64,000 bases of DNA from a bacterium MS4 (GTDB lineage: Bacteria > Bacillota > Clostridia > Oscillospirales > Acutalibacteraceae). Position numbers and translations under genes: made by a program. The notes beneath the pieces were generated by a model. That model did not search any database, had not been told where the DNA came from, and saw only the letters and a program-made list of their open reading frames with translations. Positions 8,055 through 16,422 of this stretch are shown here, piece by piece. The stretch covers positions 248,001 through 312,000 of the forward strand of contig CCFG01000017.1 of the NCBI GenBank assembly GCA_000752215.1. Reading direction: 5' to 3'. The first letter of the stretch is position 1. Every line of letters begins with the position of its first letter.

Positions 8055-8564
8055 TCACAACGCGGCCGTCCGCGCGCGGTCGTACGCCGCTTTGGTTACC
8101 GGGTCAAAGCAGACCATGGTGACCGTTTCCACAGCGGTGCTCCGGCTCAGAAATTCCAGGATCGTCCTTACGGCGATTTTGGCCGCAAGCTCCGGCGGAA
8201 AACGATAAACGCCCGTGCTGATGGAGGGAAACGCAACCGTGCGGCACCCGTATTCCTCCGCCAGCGCAAGGCAGGAGCGGTAACAGCTTTCCAGCAGCTC
8301 CGGTTCGCCGCTTTCTCCGCCCCGCCACACCGGGCCGGGCGTATGGATGACGTACTTTGCGGGAAGGCGGTACCCCTTTGTGATTTTCGCCTTTCCGGTC
8401 TCACAGCCGTGCAGGGTCCGGCATTCCTTGAGAAGCTCCGGGCCCGCCGCGCGGTGGATGGCCCCGTCCACTCCCCCGCCGCCCAGCAGGGAAGTGTTTG
8501 CCGCGTTTACAATAGCATCTGCCGTTTGCTTTGTAATATCTCCCTGAACAATCAAAAAATCCAT
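8055..8564 (-). CDS. Macro-domain protein (ADP-ribose / O-acetyl-ADP-ribose hydrolase type)
   Basis: A 169-residue single macro domain of the YmdB/MacroD type, which binds ADP-ribose and often deacetylates O-acetyl-ADP-ribose or removes mono-ADP-ribose. Landmarks are [34 protein letters not shown] with the catalytic-type Asp, [15 protein letters not shown] and [12 protein letters not shown]. The length is typical. It is the first gene of an apparent operon with AmrB-AmrA and AmrS. The family call is strong; the link to AmmeMemoRadiSam is by position only. Confidence 0.9.
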   Translation of the reverse strand: MDFLIVQGDITKQTADAIVNAANTSLLGGGGVDGAIHRAAGPELLKECRTLHGCETGKAKITKGYRLPAKYVIHTPGPVWRGGESGEPELLESCYRSCLALAEEYGCRTVAFPSISTGVYRFPPELAAKIAVRTILEFLSRSTAVETVTMVCFDPVTKAAYDRARTAAL

Positions 8565-8650
8565 AACGTCTCCTTTCCGCGGCCTCAGCCGTTTCTTTTC
8601 TTAAATTCTATTCTTTCCGCAAGAATTTTTCAAGAGCCCGGAAACATCCA

Positions 8651-8692
8651 AAAGAGCCCTGCTTCCGTACACTCACGCAAGCAGGGCTCTTT
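8651..8692 (-). terminator. Terminator after the ABC exporter operon
   Basis: The 14-bp arms AAAGAGCCCTGCTT (8651-8664) and AAGCAGGGCTCTTT (8679-8692) pair perfectly and end in T-rich flanks on both strands. It lies 75 bp past the stop of the minus-strand ABC gene and upstream of the macro-domain gene. Confidence 0.8.
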
Positions 8693-8766
8693 CGCATTTA
8701 CGCAACGATTTGGAGGATATGCCGGTCTATGAAAACAGCCGAAAGCCTGACGGAAATTGGAACGCT

Positions 8767-10626
8767 TCAGGACAATTCAAACTGACCGGTGTACAATTGA
8801 TAATACCGCCCCTTCTGGGCAATCAGCTCCTCGTGGCTGCCGCGCTCAAGGATTTCGCCGTTTTCCAGCACGATGATGGCCTTGGCGTTCCGCACGGTGG
8901 AAAGCCGGTGAGCAATGACAAAGACCGTCCGGTTTTCCATGAGGTGATCCATGCCGGTTTCAATCAGCTTTTCCGTATGGGCGTCCACGGAGCTGGTCGC
9001 CTCATCCAGAATCAGCACCGGCGGGTCGGAGACCGCTGCGCGCGCGATGGCAAGCAGCTGGCGCTGGCCCTGGCTCAGGTTTCCGCCGTCGCCGGAAAGC
9101 ATGGTGTCATAGCCGTCCGGAAGCCTTTGGATAAAGGAATCCGCATTCGCCAGCTTGGCGGCCTTAATCACCTGCTCCCTGTCCGCATCCGGATTTCCGT
9201 AACGGATATTGTCGGCGATCGTGCCCGTAAACAGATGGGTGTCCTGCAAAACGACGGCGAGCGAATGACGCAGGTCGTCCTTTTTGATATTCCGGACGTC
9301 GATCCCGTCGTAGGTAATGCTGCCGGAGGTAACGTCGTAAAAACGGTTGATCATGTTGGCAATGGTTGTCTTGCCCGCGCCGGTCGAGCCCACGAAAGCA
9401 ATTTTCTGGCCCGGCTTCGCGTAAAGGTTGATTCCCTTCAAAACGGGACGGCAGGGAACGTAGCAGAACACCACGTCGTGAAAACGGACGTCGCCCAAAA
9501 GAGGCACCAGCCGGGCGGTCCCGTCTGCAGCCGGTACGCGCCAGGCCCACTGGCCCGTACGCTCCCCGCATTCCTTCAGTTCGCCGTTCTCCCCCACCGC
9601 AGCATGCACAAGGGTCACGGTGCCGTCGTCTGTTTCCGGCGTTTCCTGCATGACTTCAAAAATCCGCTCCGCACCGGACAGGGCGGCCAGAATAAAGTTG
9701 AGCTGCTGGGAGAACTGGTTGACGGGCATCGCCGTCTGGCGGACATAAACAAGGTAGGAGGCAAGGCTTCCCAGATCGATTCTGCCCGCAATGGCGAAGA
9801 ACGCGCCGATGCAGGCGGAAAGCGCATAGTTGAAATAGGAAATGCTGACCACCACCGGAATCAGAAGTCCCGAATAAGTCAGCGCGCCCGTGGCCGCATC
9901 CAGCAGCTTGTTGTTGCGGTCGGAAAATTCTTCAAAGTCCCTGTCCTCGTGATTGAAAACCTTGACGACCTTCTGCCCCTCCACCATCTCCTCCATAAAG
10001 CCGTTCAGCCTGCCCATAAACTTCTGCTGGTAGGAAAAATACGCATGGCTTTTCTTTCCGCTGTACCTCAGAAACAGGAACATGCCGAGGAAGGACAAAA
10101 GCACAATCGCTGACAGCTCGGCATTCAGGATAATCAGCACCGCAAACGTGCCGACGATGATAATGAAGCTTTGGATCAGCACGGTAAAGCTGTTGTTCAG
10201 GGCCTCGGCGATGGTGTCGATATCGTTTGTAAACCGGCTCATCAGTTCGCCGTGCGTTTTTGCATCGAAAAAGCTCAGGGGCAGCGTCTGCACCTTATGG
10301 AAAAGGTCGTCGCGGATTTCCTGCACGATCTTCTGCGCAATTCTCACCATCAGCTGGGAATATCCGTAGGACGCGGCTACGCCGGCAAAATAGACGGCGG
10401 CCATAAAAATCAGGATTTTCATAAGCCCCCGGATGTCCCCGGGGATAATGTAGTCGTTGACGGCCGGTTTCAGCAGATAGGTGCCGAAGACGTTCGCCCC
10501 AGCGCTGACGGCCACCATGACGGTAATCAGCAGCAGAGCGGTTCCGTGCTTTTTCAGATAGCGCCAGAGGAATTTCAGCGTTTTCCGGATATCCTTGGGC
10601 TTTTCATGCAGCGTTGTTCTCGCCAT
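8767..10626 (-). CDS. ABC exporter half-transporter with canonical NBD
   Basis: A 619-residue fused membrane and ATPase protein. Six transmembrane segments lie in the first 320 residues. The nucleotide-binding domain has Walker A GSTGAGKTT (about 411-420), a signature LSQGQRQL and Walker B VLILDEATSSVD with the catalytic Glu, then an H-loop HRL. A linker of about 45 residues between the halves (near ERTGQWAWRVP) makes it longer than its partner and is typical of this subfamily. Its ATG overlaps the stop of the upstream ABC gene (TAATG), so the two are likely made together as a heterodimer. Drug or lipid export is likely from the family and from the MarR gene upstream. Confidence 0.88.
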   Translation of the reverse strand: MARTTLHEKPKDIRKTLKFLWRYLKKHGTALLLITVMVAVSAGANVFGTYLLKPAVNDYIIPGDIRGLMKILIFMAAVYFAGVAASYGYSQLMVRIAQKIVQEIRDDLFHKVQTLPLSFFDAKTHGELMSRFTNDIDTIAEALNNSFTVLIQSFIIIVGTFAVLIILNAELSAIVLLSFLGMFLFLRYSGKKSHAYFSYQQKFMGRLNGFMEEMVEGQKVVKVFNHEDRDFEEFSDRNNKLLDAATGALTYSGLLIPVVVSISYFNYALSACIGAFFAIAGRIDLGSLASYLVYVRQTAMPVNQFSQQLNFILAALSGAERIFEVMQETPETDDGTVTLVHAAVGENGELKECGERTGQWAWRVPAADGTARLVPLLGDVRFHDVVFCYVPCRPVLKGINLYAKPGQKIAFVGSTGAGKTTIANMINRFYDVTSGSITYDGIDVRNIKKDDLRHSLAVVLQDTHLFTGTIADNIRYGNPDADREQVIKAAKLANADSFIQRLPDGYDTMLSGDGGNLSQGQRQLLAIARAAVSDPPVLILDEATSSVDAHTEKLIETGMDHLMENRTVFVIAHRLSTVRNAKAIIVLENGEILERGSHEELIAQKGRYYQLYTGQFELS

Positions 10627-12350
10627 TACGCCGTAGCCCCCTTCTGCTGAAATTCATAAATATCGCGGTAAATCGGATTGTGTGCCAGCAGGCTTTCATG
10701 CGTGCCTGCCTCGTTGATTTTCCCGTCCTCCAGCACCACGATCAGATCCGCGTTTTCAATCGAGCTGATGCGCTGGGTAATCATGATCTTTGTCGTATCC
10801 TTTAAGTCCTCCGCCAGCCTTCTGCGGATTTTCGCCTCGGTGGCGGTGTCCACCGCGCTGGTGGAATCGTCAAAGATCAGCACCTTAGGACGTTTCAGCA
10901 GCGCGCGGGCAATGCAGAGCCGCTGCTTCTGCCCGCCGGAAACATTCACGCCGCCCTGCCCGAGGTCGGTGTCGTAGCCCTCCGGCATCCGGGACAGGAA
11001 TTCATCCGCGCAGGCGATCCGGCACGCCCAGTCCAGCTCCTCGTCGGTGGCGTTTTCGTTTCCCCACTTCAGGTTTTCGCGGATGGTTCCGCTGAAAAGG
11101 GTGTTTTTCTGCAGCACCATGCCCACGGCGTCGCGCAGATGCGCAAGCGGGTACTCCTTTACGTCGCGGCCGTCTATTTTCAGGCTGCCGGAGGTAACGT
11201 CGTAAAGCCGGGGAATCAGCTGTACCAGCGAGGATTTCGCGGAGCCCGTTCCGCCGATGATGCCCACCGTCTGACCGGCGCCGATATGCAGGCTGATGTC
11301 GGACAGCACATATTCTTTGGCCGTCTCCTGATATTTGAAGCAGACATGCTCAAAATCGATGCTTCCGTGCTCCACCGTCCCGCTGCCCTTGCCGTCGGTG
11401 ATTCCCACCGGTTCGTCCAGCACCTCCGCAATGCGGTAAGCGGAGGTCATCGAGCGGCTGAGCATCAGGAACACGTTGGAAATCATCATCAGCGAGTTCA
11501 GGATCTGAAGAACATAGCTTAAAAATCCGGTCAGCTGTCCCACCCGCATGGTACCCGTGTGGATAAAGTTCCCACCGAACCAGAGGATGCACAGAATGGT
11601 GGAATACATGACAAACTGAAAGCAGGGCATATTCAGCGCGGCGTAGCGGAAAGCCGTTTCCGAGGAAGACCGGAACGTTTCGTTGACGGCGCTGAATTTC
11701 AGGCATTCGCTGTCGCCCTTCACATAGGATTTTACCGTACGGATCGCCGTCAGATTCTCCTGCACAATAGAGTTCACCCGGTCCAGCGCCTTCTGCATCT
11801 TTCCGTACATCGGGCGGAGCCTGCGGAGAATCAGGACCAGGCAGACGGCCAGCACGGGAATCGCTGTCAGGAAAACCACCGCCAGCTTTGCGCTCATTTT
11901 GATCGACATCGCCAGCGCCATCACCATCATGACCGGACCACGGATCATTGGCCGGATTCCGTTGCAGATTGCGTTCTGCAAAATGGTGATATCGCTGGTG
12001 AGGCGGGTAATCAGCGACGGGGTGCTGAAATGATCCATATTAGAAAAGGAAAAGCCCTGTATTTTGCGGTATTCCGCTTTTCTCAGCTCCGCGCCGAAGC
12101 CCTGACCCGCTCTGGCCGCCAGACGCGCGTAAATCGCGCCCAGAAGCAGAGAAATCAGCGCACAGGCAACCATGGCAAGGCTTTTCCGCAGGATATAGTT
12201 CGTATCGCGGTTGGCGACGCCCACGTCGATGATATCGGCCATAATCAGTGGAATGACAAGCTCGAACATCGCTTCCAGAGCGACGCATACGACCCCGCCG
12301 GCCAGATGCCTGCGATACTTGTCAAAATAAATAAAAAAACGGTTTAACAC
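10626..12350 (-). CDS. ABC exporter half-transporter with degenerate NBD
   Basis: A 574-residue half-transporter, partner of the following gene. Six membrane segments occupy about 1-300. Walker A is GGTGSAKSS (about 366), the signature is VSGGQKQRL, and Walker B is LIFDDSTSAVD, with Asp where the catalytic Glu normally sits. The H-loop region reads TQRI, with Gln for the usual His. Loss of both in one subunit marks heterodimeric exporters of the BmrCD/TM287-288/LmrCD type, where one ATP site does not hydrolyse. It sits 28 bp after the MarR gene, in one operon. Confidence 0.88.
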   Translation of the reverse strand: MLNRFFIYFDKYRRHLAGGVVCVALEAMFELVIPLIMADIIDVGVANRDTNYILRKSLAMVACALISLLLGAIYARLAARAGQGFGAELRKAEYRKIQGFSFSNMDHFSTPSLITRLTSDITILQNAICNGIRPMIRGPVMMVMALAMSIKMSAKLAVVFLTAIPVLAVCLVLILRRLRPMYGKMQKALDRVNSIVQENLTAIRTVKSYVKGDSECLKFSAVNETFRSSSETAFRYAALNMPCFQFVMYSTILCILWFGGNFIHTGTMRVGQLTGFLSYVLQILNSLMMISNVFLMLSRSMTSAYRIAEVLDEPVGITDGKGSGTVEHGSIDFEHVCFKYQETAKEYVLSDISLHIGAGQTVGIIGGTGSAKSSLVQLIPRLYDVTSGSLKIDGRDVKEYPLAHLRDAVGMVLQKNTLFSGTIRENLKWGNENATDEELDWACRIACADEFLSRMPEGYDTDLGQGGVNVSGGQKQRLCIARALLKRPKVLIFDDSTSAVDTATEAKIRRRLAEDLKDTTKIMITQRISSIENADLIVVLEDGKINEAGTHESLLAHNPIYRDIYEFQQKGATA

Positions 12351-12378
12351 TCATTCCCCTCCAAGTGCCGAACAGGCT

Positions 12379-12807
12379 TTATTCAATCTCTTTTCCAGTC
12401 AGATTCCAGTACATGCGATAGAGGTAATCCAGGAACTGCTCCTGCTCCCCCTGCGTGAACCCCTGCAGGGACACATCCTCGATTTCCTTACAGAGCTGCT
12501 GCCATTTTTCCAGATATTCACGGCCCTTTTCCGTTATGGACACCGACTCCGCCCTTCTTCTTTCCGCGGGGGCCGACCGCTGGATCAGGCCGGCCTGTAC
12601 CATATTGTTCAGAATCTGCGACACGGTGGCCGGTTCGATGTCCAGCGCCGAAGCAATGTCCTTCTGCATGCAGTGGTTCTGCCGTGAAAGGTGGTTCAGA
12701 ATTTTCGGCTGTCCGGGTGAAAGGCCGATTTTCGCCATTCCGGGCCTCGTCACATTTTTTTGCGCGTGAAATACCCGATTGATCGCCATATGCAGCGTAA
12801 CCGGCAT
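12379..12807 (-). CDS. MarR-family transcriptional regulator of the ABC exporter
   Basis: A 142-residue winged-helix regulator. The core DIASALDIEPATVSQILNNM recognition region and the wing near PAERRRAESVSITEKGREYL are typical MarR. The ATG at 12807 is 7 nt behind AGGAGG; an in-frame ATG at 12825 would place the ribosome site inside the coding region, so it is rejected. First gene of a three-gene operon with the heterodimeric ABC exporter. Overlapping TTAG/CTAA palindromes lie about 27-45 bp upstream. These suggest autorepression relieved by the exporter's substrate, as in many MarR-pump modules; this is inferred. Confidence 0.87.
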   Translation of the reverse strand: MPVTLHMAINRVFHAQKNVTRPGMAKIGLSPGQPKILNHLSRQNHCMQKDIASALDIEPATVSQILNNMVQAGLIQRSAPAERRRAESVSITEKGREYLEKWQQLCKEIEDVSLQGFTQGEQEQFLDYLYRMYWNLTGKEIE

Positions 12808-12833
12808 AAAAATCCCTCCTGTCAATTAGGAAG

Positions 12834-12852
12834 CTAACTGTTAGTAAACTAA
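12834..12852 (-). promoter_or_regulatory. Overlapping MarR-type operator palindromes
   Basis: CTAA-CTG-TTAG (12834-12844) and TTAGT-AA-ACTAA (12841-12852) share the central TTAG, giving two nested dyads just upstream of the MarR ribosome site. The TTAG...CTAA half-site spacing resembles known MarR operators. Binding is predicted only. Confidence 0.6.
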
Positions 12853-12967
12853 TATTAATCCCGCATTTGGGAAATGTCAAGTTACGAAATAAGCAATTAC
12901 ACCATTTGAAATCCTAATACATAATATATTGTGAGATAATACCAATGCTCACGAGAGGAGAAAAACA

Positions 12968-13165
12968 ATGACAGATAATATGATGGATATGGACGGACAG
13001 GGCTGTGAAATGACTCGGACTCCCCTTCCGGCGATGCCGGTTGTAGCGATGGCCTATATTCCATTCCAACAATTTAATTCCACCTATACTCCCGAAAAAG
13101 GGCTGGAGATGGGAACCATCTTCCCTGAGCTTGACAAACCGTTTTTGGGAGGCAGGAGGAAATGA
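12968..13165 (+). CDS. cotJA: Spore coat-associated protein CotJA
   Basis: A 65-residue protein with an acidic, Met-rich N-terminus and the CotJA-like core AMAYIPFQQFNSTYTPEKGLEMGTIFPELDKPF. CotJA is a small coat protein needed for assembly of the CotJC catalase-like protein into the spore coat. A GAGAGGAG ribosome site lies 6 nt before the ATG. The stop overlaps the start of cotJB (ATGA), as in the classical cotJABC operon. Transcription by mother-cell sigma-E is expected from Bacillus. A CATAATAT stretch upstream (12920-12927) could serve as its -10, but I could not confirm a -35. Confidence 0.9.
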   Translation: MTDNMMDMDGQGCEMTRTPLPAMPVVAMAYIPFQQFNSTYTPEKGLEMGTIFPELDKPFLGGRRK

Positions 13166-13416
13166 GCGAACAGGAACAGCTGATGCGCAGGACGAACGCC
13201 TGCCGTTTTGCGACCTGGGAGCTTCCTGTTTTCACCCATCCCGGCGATTGTAAGGCAGCAAAACAGCAAAAGAAATACCGCAGGATGGCGGATGATTTAA
13301 TCATACAGTACAAGGCGGCCTACGGGCCGATGAATCAGAACAGTTCAGACACCAGCCGCTGGCATGGGATCAACGCCCCATGGCCGTGGGATGTTAACAA
13401 GGGGGGAAACAAATAA
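13162..13416 (+). CDS. cotJB: Spore coat protein CotJB
   Basis: An 84-residue soluble protein. The segments LMRRTNACRFATWELPVFTH, DDLIIQYKAAYGPMNQNSS and HGINAPWPWD match CotJB, the central member of the cotJABC operon. Start and stop both overlap the neighbouring cotJ genes by one to four bases, indicating coupled translation. Intact length. Because cotJC downstream is truncated, this CotJB may no longer have its normal partner. Confidence 0.9.
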   Translation: MSEQEQLMRRTNACRFATWELPVFTHPGDCKAAKQQKKYRRMADDLIIQYKAAYGPMNQNSSDTSRWHGINAPWPWDVNKGGNK

Positions 13417-13916
13417 TGTGGAATTACCAGAAGAACCTGCAGTATCCGATCAATATTAAAAATACCAATCCGAAGCTGGCACAGATTATCATTGCCCAGT
13501 ACGGTGGTCCGGATGGCGAATTGGGAGCTTCCCTGCGCTATTTAAGCCAGCGTTACAGTATGCCGTATCCGGAATTAAAAGCAATTTTGACAGATATCGG
13601 AACTGAAGAGCTCGCTCATCTGGAGATGGTTGGAACAATTGTCCACCAGCTTACCAGGAATCTGACGGAAGAGCAGATCAGAGAAGGCGGATTTGCCTCT
13701 TACTTTGTCAACCATACCACCGGAGTATATCCGTCCGACGCAAACGGAAGCCCATTTACCGCGGCTGCTTTGCAGGTAAAGGGAGATCCTATTTCAGATA
13801 TTCATGAGGACCTGGCAGCAGATGCTGCGATTGCGAAAGAACAACTTACAAAAATTCATGATGGGACAAGCCATTTCCACTTATTTTGCGTTTCTCCGGC
13901 CTTTTGTTATTCGTGA
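13416..13916 (+). pseudogene. cotJC: Truncated cotJC (manganese-catalase-like spore coat protein)
   Basis: The first 147 or so residues match CotJC, a ferritin-fold Mn-catalase homologue. Metal-ligand landmarks include the Glu/His of ILTDIGTEELAHLEMVGTIV and of DIHEDLAADAAIAKEQ. After KEQ (about base 13855) the sequence departs from the family. It ends in an unrelated tail, LTKIHDGTSHFHLF, instead of the final 40 residues including the last helix of the four-helix bundle. The breakpoint is followed by unrelated debris (sigma-factor fragment, HAD fragment), so a deletion or recombination fused the gene to foreign sequence. Catalase function is probably lost or reduced. Confidence 0.75.
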
Positions 13917-13965
13917 ACCTTTTTTCCGTTTTGATTGTCTTATAAAGTGAAGGTCACTAAACAGC

Positions 13966-14021
13966 AGGGAGGAAGTGAAAATTTTGGAGAACAGTCAGAT
14001 TATTCTGCTCCTGGGAAGCAA
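13966..14021 (+). repeat. 56-bp repeat, copy 1: start region of a sigma-factor gene
   Basis: This stretch is nearly identical (about four differences) to 32500-32555. It holds an AGGGAGGAAG ribosome site, a TTG start at 13984 and codons for MENSQIILLL. This resembles the N-terminus of small clostridial sigma-70-family factors (MEDSQII... type). The frame then runs into a terminator hairpin, so no functional gene remains. Confidence 0.65.
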
Positions 14022-14079
14022 TCCGGCTTTTTTGAGATTGCTGAATGTCAATGGATGGTGTTCCTTTGAGGAAAAAGGC

Positions 14080-14130
14080 AATAAGACACATAGCCCCAAA
14101 GTCTTTTGTTACGGGGTTATGTGTCTTATT
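14080..14130 (+). terminator. Long hairpin in the gene debris after cotJC
   Basis: The 18-bp arms AATAAGACACATAGCCCC (14080-14097) and GGGGTTATGTGTCTTATT (14113-14130) pair with one G-T wobble. There is no long T-run on either side, so termination is likely but not certain. Confidence 0.55.
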
Positions 14131-14231
14131 GGTTTAAAGGTTTGCAACACCACTCGTTTTCAGGCGTAGTCGTTTAACAAAGCAACTGAACATGGCATGA
14201 GGGTAGTCTTTTAGCGCAACGCAACTCATTG

Positions 14232-14324
14232 CTAATCCATCATTTTTAAAGAGGGCAGCTTTCCAAACGGTTTTATCGTACCATCAATATCCAAGAAGAA
14301 GATCGTCTGCTGGTTGGAATCCAT
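14232..14324 (-). pseudogene. Remnant of a HAD-family hydrolase N-terminus
   Basis: A 30-codon open stretch encodes MDSNQQTIFFLDIDGTIKPF and stops ten residues later. The FFLDIDGTI segment is the HAD motif I (DxDGT) of Cof-type phosphatases. There is no ribosome site and no continuation, so it is read as a leftover N-terminal fragment among other debris between cotJC and the cellobiose PTS operon. It could be a chance match. Confidence 0.4.
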
Positions 14325-14375
14325 CCGGTTCTTGTTCTGATTGTATATCGGTATCCTGCCACCTTGCCACAGACT

Positions 14376-14633
14376 TTAAAAATGGGCTCTGAAAAATGCC
14401 TCAAGCATCGGCGCCGCCGTATTTTCGTCGGCGCCGGACACAGTCACAGAGATGTCGTCTCCACACTTGACGTTCAGCCCCATCAACATCAGAACCTTTT
14501 TCAGATTGGCCGTTTTTCCATCTTTTTCAATGATAATTTCCGAATTATATTTCTGAGCCTCCTGTACAAGTTGCCCCGCCGGACGCGCATGGATTCCCAA
14601 TGCATCCTTAATCTTATATCTAAAAGTCTTCAT
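14376..14633 (-). CDS. HPr-like phosphocarrier protein of the cellobiose PTS operon
   Basis: An 85-residue HPr-fold protein. The catalytic loop GIHARPAGQL keeps His15, the phosphoryl carrier residue. At the regulatory Ser46 position the sequence is NLKKVLMLM, with Lys46, so HPr kinase cannot phosphorylate it there. The ATG at 14633 is placed 7 nt behind AAGGAG; the earlier ATG lies on top of that site. Last gene of the operon, 175 bp after IIB. It may feed this EII directly and escape catabolite control. A full HPr with Ser46 is encoded at 22146-22409. Confidence 0.82.
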   Translation of the reverse strand: MKTFRYKIKDALGIHARPAGQLVQEAQKYNSEIIIEKDGKTANLKKVLMLMGLNVKCGDDISVTVSGADENTAAPMLEAFFRAHF

Positions 14634-14809
14634 TTTCTTCTCCTTTTTCATAGTACATATTCAAAAGGGCAGACTGTCTGCCATACACAAATATAGCCAA
14701 TCTGCCCTTTGTCATTTTAATCGCTATAAATTATATTCAAGTTATAGTATACAATTTCCTGTTATCTCTGTTGCTGGAAACTTTTTTCATACTTGATATT
14801 CAGATTCTA

Positions 14810-15109
14810 TCATTTGTTAATTTCAGCTAACACATCGTCCAAAACTTTGGATGCATTCATCATGCCGAAATCTTGTGGCGAGATTGCCATCACCGGAATA
14901 CCACTCGCACTTTTCTTAATATCATTAAGAGCGAAACGAATCTGTGGCCCCAGAATAATGGCACTCACCCCTTCCATATAGCTGTCCAGCTCTGCCATCG
15001 GGATCGCCTGAATGGTCGCATCCAGATTTCTTTTTTGTGCTTCCTGCTCCAGTTTCATTTTCATAATACCAGTGCTCATGCCCGCATTACATACTAATAA
15101 AATATTCAT
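14810..15109 (-). CDS. PTS lactose/cellobiose-family EIIB
   Basis: A 99-residue IIB domain. MNILLVCNAGMSTGIM has the phospho-accepting Cys7 in the P-loop-like CNAGMSTG motif; SAIILGPQIRFAL and PVMAISPQDFGMM are family landmarks. It takes phosphate from IIA and gives it to the sugar during transport by IIC. It overlaps the IIC gene by four bases (ATGA). The sugar is probably cellobiose or another aryl/oligo-beta-glucoside, judged from the neighbouring GH1 gene. Confidence 0.9.
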   Translation of the reverse strand: MNILLVCNAGMSTGIMKMKLEQEAQKRNLDATIQAIPMAELDSYMEGVSAIILGPQIRFALNDIKKSASGIPVMAISPQDFGMMNASKVLDDVLAEINK

Positions 15110-16422
15110 CCTTGATTCTCCTCGCCGGCGTCCATCTCTTCTTTGAGTTTCTGTTTCTCATAAGTCTTGAAAAAAGGAAGATAGATAATCGTATCAATTA
15201 CAATCATAAATAGAACTAATATCAGCGCTTTCACATCCATGGTATTAATCAGAGCTCCAATCGGAGAAAACATATTCCAGCTTGCATCTGCAAAAGTCCT
15301 TGCAACCAATCCCGAATTCATGGCCAAATAGGTTACCACCGCATTTAAAGGCATGACAAGTGTAAACGGAATCATTAAAGTAGGATTATACATTATTGGC
15401 AGTCCAAAGATTAATGGTTCGTTAATATTAAAAAATGCGGGAATCATAGTAATTTTTCCGATTGTCTTAATCTGTTTTGATTTACTCGTAAGAGCAAGAA
15501 TAGCCAGCCCGAAAGTAGCGCCACTTCCTCCGATTGCCATAAATGTCCACCAAAATGGTTCCGTAACAATGTAGGGAAGTGCTGTTGCAGCAGTACCGGC
15601 AGCAAAGGCCGTCATATTTGCTGTATAATTATTTACTAAAAACGGAGATAAAGGTCCCGTAATAACTGTATCGTGAATCCCAAACCACCAGAATATCATA
15701 ACTACTAAAGCTAAGATTACAACACCCCAAATACTGTCAACCGATTTTACGATAGGTGTCATTATCACTGCCATAAGTGCCGGGATACCACTTCCTGTTA
15801 AGGATAATACAATATAGCTTACCACCGATACAGCGCCTAACACAATCACCGAAGGTACTAAATTTCCAATTGAATCAGTCAGTGCAGGCGGAACTCCGCC
15901 TCCTTCCAAGTTAATATAACCTACTTTTTTCTCAGCCAAAATTCTATATAATTCAAATGAACCAATGGAGATCAGGATTGCTGTAAACAAACCGCTTGCG
16001 TCAAAATATGTAAAAGATATGGAAGCATCTGAACTCATGGTAGCGGCAATAAAGAAGGAGGCTGTTGTTATAAATATTGGAAGAATAGACTTGAGTTTGT
16101 AGTGCTTTGCAAGATTGTATCCCAGTCCAATTGCAACGTAAAGAGACATTACCGACATCGTTGCCTTATAAATATAGCCCAGCATTGGAGATAAGAAATT
16201 TGCCACCATACTCCAGCCGTAAAAAATAGTTCTTAATGCCCCCGGTCCCATTTTCGTATAGTCCATGGGCGGCGAGATAATAATCAGGGCAAAACTCCCG
16301 ATTGTCATAAAGGGAATCAAAGCTAAAAAAGTATTTTGCAGCGCCTGAAGATATTTTTGTCTTGCTAATTTATTTGCAATCGGAGCTATCTTACTATCCA
16401 TAAAGCTTATAAATTTATCCAT
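15106..16422 (-). CDS. PTS lactose/cellobiose-family EIIC permease
   Basis: A 438-residue permease with about ten hydrophobic segments. It begins with the family-like FISFMDSKIAPIANKLARQK and carries the WWFGIHDTVITGPLSPF and MIPAFFNINEPLIFGLPIMYNPTL stretches, which include the conserved His and Glu of the sugar site. The ATG overlaps the stop of the GH1 gene (TAATG). Its AT-rich codon use differs from the GC-rich genes on either side, hinting that the whole operon was acquired. Cellobiose-type beta-glucoside is the likely substrate. Confidence 0.92.
   Translation of the reverse strand: MDKFISFMDSKIAPIANKLARQKYLQALQNTFLALIPFMTIGSFALIIISPPMDYTKMGPGALRTIFYGWSMVANFLSPMLGYIYKATMSVMSLYVAIGLGYNLAKHYKLKSILPIFITTASFFIAATMSSDASISFTYFDASGLFTAILISIGSFELYRILAEKKVGYINLEGGGVPPALTDSIGNLVPSVIVLGAVSVVSYIVLSLTGSGIPALMAVIMTPIVKSVDSIWGVVILALVVMIFWWFGIHDTVITGPLSPFLVNNYTANMTAFAAGTAATALPYIVTEPFWWTFMAIGGSGATFGLAILALTSKSKQIKTIGKITMIPAFFNINEPLIFGLPIMYNPTLMIPFTLVMPLNAVVTYLAMNSGLVARTFADASWNMFSPIGALINTMDVKALILVLFMIVIDTIIYLPFFKTYEKQKLKEEMDAGEENQG

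Noticed and set aside
8710-10113. Long plus-strand open frame across the ABC gene (about 467 codons)
   Set aside because: It is antisense to a canonical ABC transporter with intact motifs, and has neither ribosome site nor recognisable domain.
13975-14169. Small plus-strand frame with good ribosome site after cotJC
   Set aside because: Only the first ten codons resemble a sigma factor; the rest reads through a terminator hairpin, so it is a remnant.
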